Source: Nocardioides sp.
GTDB lineage: Bacteria; Actinomycetota; Actinomycetes; Propionibacteriales; Nocardioidaceae
Length of the DNA: 45,413 nt
Direction of reading: 5' to 3'
Assembly (NCBI RefSeq): GCF_030655615.1
Contig: NZ_JAURVJ010000108.1
Coordinates: 1 to 45,413 of the forward strand
Shown here piece by piece: positions 42,162-45,413 of this stretch. The notes under the pieces were generated by a model that saw nothing but the letters and a program-made list of their open reading frames with translations, was not told where the DNA came from and searched no databases. How positions within the stretch are numbered: the first letter of the stretch is position 1; the number at the start of each line of letters is the position of its first letter. Both the position numbers and the translations under genes were made by a program.

Positions 42162-43145
42162 GTGACGCAGCCACCCGCCGACGCCCAGCCCGAGGTCGAC
42201 CAGGACGTCAAGCAGGACTCGCTCGTCACGGTCGTGGTCGCCCTGGTGGCCAACGGTCTGCTGGCGATCGCCAAGACGGCTGCCGCCGCCCTGACCGGGT
42301 CGGCGGCGATGGTGGCCGAGGCGGCGCACTCCTGGTCCGACACCGGCAACGAGGTCTTCCTGCTCGTCGCCGAGCGCCGCGGCAGCAAGCCCCGCGACGC
42401 CTCGCACCCGCGCGGCTACGGCCGGGCGACCTACACCTGGTCGCTGGTCGCGGCGTTCGGCCTCTTCTCGGCCGGCGCGGTCGTGTCGGTGTGGCACGGG
42501 CTCACCGAGCTCACCGCCGAGGCCGGCGAGGAGAGCTTCACCGTCAACTACGTCGTCCTCGGCATCGCATTCCTGCTCGAGGGCACGTCGTTCCTGCAGG
42601 CGACCCGCCAGGTCCGCGGCGCCGCGGGCCGGATCGGCCTGCACCCGCTGCGCTACGTCTCCCGCACGTCCGACCCGACCCTGCGCGCCGTCTTCCTCGA
42701 GGACTTCTCCGCGCTGCTCGGCATCCTCCTCGCCGGCACCGGCATCGGCCTCCACCAGCTCACCGGCGACCCCGTCTGGGACGCCGTCGGGTCGATCGCG
42801 GTCGGCGTCCTGCTCGGCGTGGTCGCCGTGTTCCTGATGCGCCGCAACATGGAGTACCTCGTGGGCGCCGGCACCAGCCCCGAGCTCCAGGACCGGGTGC
42901 TCACGCTGCTGCTCGGCCACACCGAGGTGCAGCGGGTGACCTACCTGCACCTCGAGTACGTCGGCCCGCGGCGGCTGTTCGTCGTGGCCGCCGTCGACCT
43001 GGTCGGCGACGACACCGAGGACCACCTGGCCGTCCGCCTGCGCCGCGTCGAGAACGACACCGAGAAGGACGACCTCATCGAGGACGCCGTCCTGACCCTG
43101 TCTCAGCCCGACGACGCCGACCTCGTGCCCGCCGGCACGAGGTAG
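42162..43145 (+). CDS. Cation diffusion facilitator family transporter
   Basis: 327 residues, GTG start. Six membrane segments; the first site lies in AMVAEAAHSWSDTGNEVFLLVAERRG (HSWSD) and the second in VFLEDFSALLGILLAGTGI (E-D). HPRGYGRATYTWSLVAAFGLF and the cytoplasmic C-terminal domain (TSPELQDRVLTLLLGHTEVQRVTYLHLEYVG) fit the family. CDF proteins export Zn(II), Co(II), Fe(II) or Mn(II) against protons; the ion is not determined. The C-terminus overlaps the convergent acetyltransferase gene by 43 nt. Confidence 0.93.
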   Translation: MTQPPADAQPEVDQDVKQDSLVTVVVALVANGLLAIAKTAAAALTGSAAMVAEAAHSWSDTGNEVFLLVAERRGSKPRDASHPRGYGRATYTWSLVAAFGLFSAGAVVSVWHGLTELTAEAGEESFTVNYVVLGIAFLLEGTSFLQATRQVRGAAGRIGLHPLRYVSRTSDPTLRAVFLEDFSALLGILLAGTGIGLHQLTGDPVWDAVGSIAVGVLLGVVAVFLMRRNMEYLVGAGTSPELQDRVLTLLLGHTEVQRVTYLHLEYVGPRRLFVVAAVDLVGDDTEDHLAVRLRRVENDTEKDDLIEDAVLTLSQPDDADLVPAGTR

Positions 43146-44020
43146 CGGTAGCGGTGGTGGGTGCGGAAGCCCAGCCCCGCATAGAGAGCGAGAGCCGCGG
43201 CGTTGTCGCCCAGCACCTGCAGGTAGGCCGTCGTCGCGCCCCGTTCGGCACCCCACCCGAGCAGGGCGGCCATCACCTGCAGCGCGAGCCCCTGGCGCCG
43301 GTGCGCCGGGTCGACCTCGATCGAGCGGAAGCCGACCCAGTCGTCGGCGTAGGCCGCCACGCCCGACGCCCGGTCGCCGACCCGCGCCGTCACCAGGCCG
43401 CCGTCCTCGACCAGGGAGACGCCGGCGTCGTCCACCGAGCGCACGGCCCGCGCCACCTGGGCGGTGCCGGCGACCTGGAAGAGCGTGTCGGACTCGTGCG
43501 ACTCCGGCACCCAGCCCATCCCGGTGAGCAGGGCGTCCTCGTCCGACCCGGCCAGCACGGCGGCGACCGGGCGGCGGTAGTGCGCGACCACCTGCTCGAC
43601 CGCGTCGCCCACCCCGGCCGGCCCGAACGCCAGCACCGAGTTGGCTCGTCGGGCCGTCGCGGTCGCGGAGTCGCGCAGCACCCAGTCGCCCAACGGGGCC
43701 GTGACCAGGTCGGGGAAGAGCGCGAACCCGCGAAGCTGCGCCTCCCGCGCGGGCACCCGGTCGCGCACCGACGGCCGGGGCGGGACGGGCTTTCCGGACA
43801 CGACGTCAGCGAACGGGATCGCGACGGGAGGCCCCGTCTCGGGCCGCACCACGACCACGCCGTCGCCGAACGCCTCGCAGACGCCGAGGAGGTCGGTCAG
43901 CGCCGGCCCCCCGCTCGGCCCGGTCTCGCCGCGCACCAGACGGCGCACGACGATCCGCTGCCCGACGACGTGCGGACCGAGGCCGTTGCCCACAGTGTGG
44001 GGTTCCTGCGCCTCGGCCAC
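43103..44020 (-). CDS. GNAT acetyltransferase, Rv0428c/CG3035-like
   Basis: 305 residues from GTG 44020; a GTG at 44026 is also in frame, but TAGTGT at 44032-44027 fits 6 nt before 44020. The N-terminal 70 residues form an SH3-like domain ([40 protein letters not shown]), and the C-terminal half is a GNAT with [61 protein letters not shown]. This architecture is that of Rv0428c-type proteins, often labelled N-acetylglutamate synthase of the CG3035 family; that biochemical name is not proven here. Confidence 0.85.
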   Translation of the reverse strand: MAEAQEPHTVGNGLGPHVVGQRIVVRRLVRGETGPSGGPALTDLLGVCEAFGDGVVVVRPETGPPVAIPFADVVSGKPVPPRPSVRDRVPAREAQLRGFALFPDLVTAPLGDWVLRDSATATARRANSVLAFGPAGVGDAVEQVVAHYRRPVAAVLAGSDEDALLTGMGWVPESHESDTLFQVAGTAQVARAVRSVDDAGVSLVEDGGLVTARVGDRASGVAAYADDWVGFRSIEVDPAHRRQGLALQVMAALLGWGAERGATTAYLQVLGDNAAALALYAGLGFRTHHRYRYLVPAGTRSASSG

Positions 44021-44026
44021 ACCCAC

Positions 44027-44032
44027 ACACTA
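44027..44032 (-). promoter_or_regulatory. Probable -10 element of the acetyltransferase gene (TAGTGT)
   Basis: On the minus strand TAGTGT is followed by 6 nt and GTG 44020. It selects 44020 over 44026 as the start. Confidence 0.4.
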
Positions 44033-44082
44033 GGCTGAGCGTGCTCTCGCACCGACCTGCTGGACCCATTGGAGGAACCCCG

Positions 44083-44409
44083 ATGACCTACGTCATCTCG
44101 CAGCCCTGCGTCGACCTCAAGGACCGGGCCTGCGTCGACGAGTGTCCGGTCGACTGCATCTACGAGGGCAAGCGGATGCTCTACATCCACCCCGACGAGT
44201 GCGTCGACTGCGGCGCCTGCGAGCCGGTGTGCCCGGTCGAGGCCATCTTCTACGAGGACGACGTCCCGGAGGAGTGGAAGGACTACTACACCGCCAACGT
44301 CGGCTTCTTCGAGGAGCTCGGCTCCCCGGGTGGCGCCGCCAAGATGGGCGAGATCGACCACGACCACCCCATCATCGCTGCCCTGGACCCGGTCGAGCAC
44401 GACCACTGA
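44083..44409 (+). CDS. fdxA: Seven-iron ferredoxin
   Basis: 108 residues, family length. By analogy to M. smegmatis ferredoxin, C9, C17 and C50 hold the [3Fe-4S] cluster, and C21, C40, C43 and C46 the [4Fe-4S] cluster; C25 is an extra Cys of this type. The C-terminal extension ([29 protein letters not shown]) is usual in actinobacterial FdxA. GGAGGAA lies 6 nt before the ATG. Its place before a dapC-like gene matches Rv1177-Rv1178. It carries electrons to redox enzymes, possibly P450s. Confidence 0.96.
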   Translation: MTYVISQPCVDLKDRACVDECPVDCIYEGKRMLYIHPDECVDCGACEPVCPVEAIFYEDDVPEEWKDYYTANVGFFEELGSPGGAAKMGEIDHDHPIIAALDPVEHDH

Positions 44410-44422
44410 GCGTCTTGGTCGC

Positions 44423-45413
44423 TTGCCGCCGGCCTCGCGCGTGAAGGCCGGCTGGCACGCGGGGGTTGCTGCTCTTCGCGCGCGGGCGGCGGCCTCCGGG
44501 CTCCCCGTCGTCGACCTGTCGGTCGGTGCGCCCGTCGACCCGACCCCCGAGGTGGTGTCGCGGGCGCTGATCGAGCACGCCGACGCGCCGGGCTACCCGC
44601 TCACCATCGGGCAGCCGGGTCTGCGGGAGGCCCACGTCGGCTGGCTGGAGCGCGTGCACGACGTGCCCGGGCTGGCTCCCGAGCAGACACTGCCCACGGT
44701 GGGCAGCAAGGAGCTGATCGGCACCCTGGCGCTGCTCGCCCTCGACTCCGAGCGACCCGGACCGGTGGCGATCCCGGCGCTGGCCTACCCGACGTACGCC
44801 GTGGGCGCCCGGCTGGCCGGTCGTGAGGTCGTGGCCGTCACCGGCCTCGACGACCTCCGTGCGCTGCCCGTCCCGCCCGCGCTGCTGTGGCTCAACTCGC
44901 CGAGCAACCCGACCGGGCAGGTCGTCCCGGTGCCGGAGCTCGCCGCGATCGTCGAGCACGCCCGCGCACACCGGACCCTCGTGGTCTCCGACGAGTGCTA
45001 CCTCGACCTCGGCTGGGAGGTCGAGGCGGCCACGGTGCTCCACGCCGACCTCAACGGCGGCTCGACCGACGGGCTGCTCGCAGTCCACTCGCTGAGCAAG
45101 CGCTCCAACCTGGCCGGCTACCGCTGTGGGTTCGTCACGGGCGACGCCGCGATGATCGCCCGGCTCACGGCCGCCCGCCGCGACCTCGGCCTGATCCTGC
45201 CCGCCCCGCAGCAGGCCGCGGCGATCGCCGCCCTCGGCGACGAGATCCACGTCGCCGAGCAGCGCGCCCGCTACGGCGCCCGCCGCGAGGTGCTGCGCAC
45301 CGCGCTGGCGGCCGGCGGGTTCCGCGTCGACCACAGCGAGGCCGGCCTCTACCTGTGGGCGACCCGCGACGAGCCGAGCGACGAGACCACCGGCTGGCTG
45401 GCCGACCGGGGCG
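44423..45413 (+). CDS. dapC: Succinyldiaminopimelate aminotransferase-like protein, 3' end outside window
   Basis: At least 330 residues of a fold-type I PLP aminotransferase, running off the right edge. VDLSVGAPVDPTPEVV, YPLTIGQPGLREAHVGWL, LPTVGSKELIGTLALLAL, LWLNSPSNPTGQVVPVPEL, VVSDECYLDLGW and the PLP-lysine motif SLSKRSNLAGYRCGF (Lys at 45098-45100) are intact. DapC-type enzymes act in lysine/diaminopimelate synthesis, but related specificities occur. The start is uncertain: TTG 44423 or GTG 44441. It is 13 nt or 31 nt behind fdxA. Confidence 0.85.
   Translation, partial: MPPASRVKAGWHAGVAALRARAAASGLPVVDLSVGAPVDPTPEVVSRALIEHADAPGYPLTIGQPGLREAHVGWLERVHDVPGLAPEQTLPTVGSKELIGTLALLALDSERPGPVAIPALAYPTYAVGARLAGREVVAVTGLDDLRALPVPPALLWLNSPSNPTGQVVPVPELAAIVEHARAHRTLVVSDECYLDLGWEVEAATVLHADLNGGSTDGLLAVHSLSKRSNLAGYRCGFVTGDAAMIARLTAARRDLGLILPAPQQAAAIAALGDEIHVAEQRARYGARREVLRTALAAGGFRVDHSEAGLYLWATRDEPSDETTGWLADRG

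Overview
The window reads as chromosomal DNA of a high-GC actinobacterium, most likely a Nocardioides-like member of the Nocardioidaceae. Support: strong G/C bias at third codon positions, many GTG starts, the mycothiol gene mshB, an actinobacterial 7Fe ferredoxin next to a DapC-type aminotransferase, SigE-family ECF sigma factors, and an ispH / DUF6542 / ychF neighbourhood like Mycobacterium Rv1110-Rv1112. The genus is an inference. No tRNA, rRNA, CRISPR array, transposase or prophage gene was recognised.

Layout. 1-1747: the end of a collagen-like (Gly-X-Y) protein, a terminator and a luciferase-like flavin oxidoreductase. 2005-5879: the alpha ribosomal operon infA-rpmJ-rpsM-rpsK-rpsD-rpoA-rplQ, closed by a strong hairpin; map/secY upstream and truA downstream, the usual partners, are absent. 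5966-9816: a P-loop NTPase and a SigE-family sigma factor translationally coupled to a membrane partner. 9803-22185: housekeeping genes (panE, ispH, a GtrA/GT2 pair, yciO, DUF6542, rmuC, a GGDEF-EAL protein, xth, a TPR/SARP-type regulator, ychF, a GNAT). 22322-24582: an amino-acid ABC importer whose binding protein and permease are fused. 24622-26365: small proteins and lipoproteins. 26362-30070: a GAF-domain regulator divergent from a flavin monooxygenase carrying its own NTF2-like domain, then a separate NTF2-like protein. 30136-31553: a second sigma/membrane-protein module, the partner here ending in a PASTA domain. 31564-34753: a hybrid histidine kinase with a decayed receiver, a DUF202 protein and a thioesterase. 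34754-35319: a gene-free gap filled with large inverted repeats. 35320-45413: a hypothetical protein, Nudix hydrolase, lipoprotein, mshB, a small membrane protein, a VanW-family protein, a secreted lipase, a CDF transporter, a Rv0428c-type acetyltransferase, fdxA and the start of a dapC-like gene.

Working together: the alpha operon supplies translation initiation, 30S/50S proteins and the RNA polymerase alpha subunit. The two sigma modules are probably envelope or stress signalling switches that control themselves, since both share a similar ECF-type promoter motif. The GAF regulator probably controls the divergent monooxygenase through an 11-bp inverted repeat between them.

The most unusual content is non-coding. 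The convergent gap 34754-35319 holds four separate inverted-repeat structures, including a nested one of about 160 nt that can fold as a branched stem. One of the four shares a 39-nt sequence (30/39 identical) with a second hairpin-rich gap at 15605-15796. In addition, at least a dozen genes carry a TAnnnT hexamer 5-8 nt before the start codon, the layout of leaderless transcription, and this settles several start codons.
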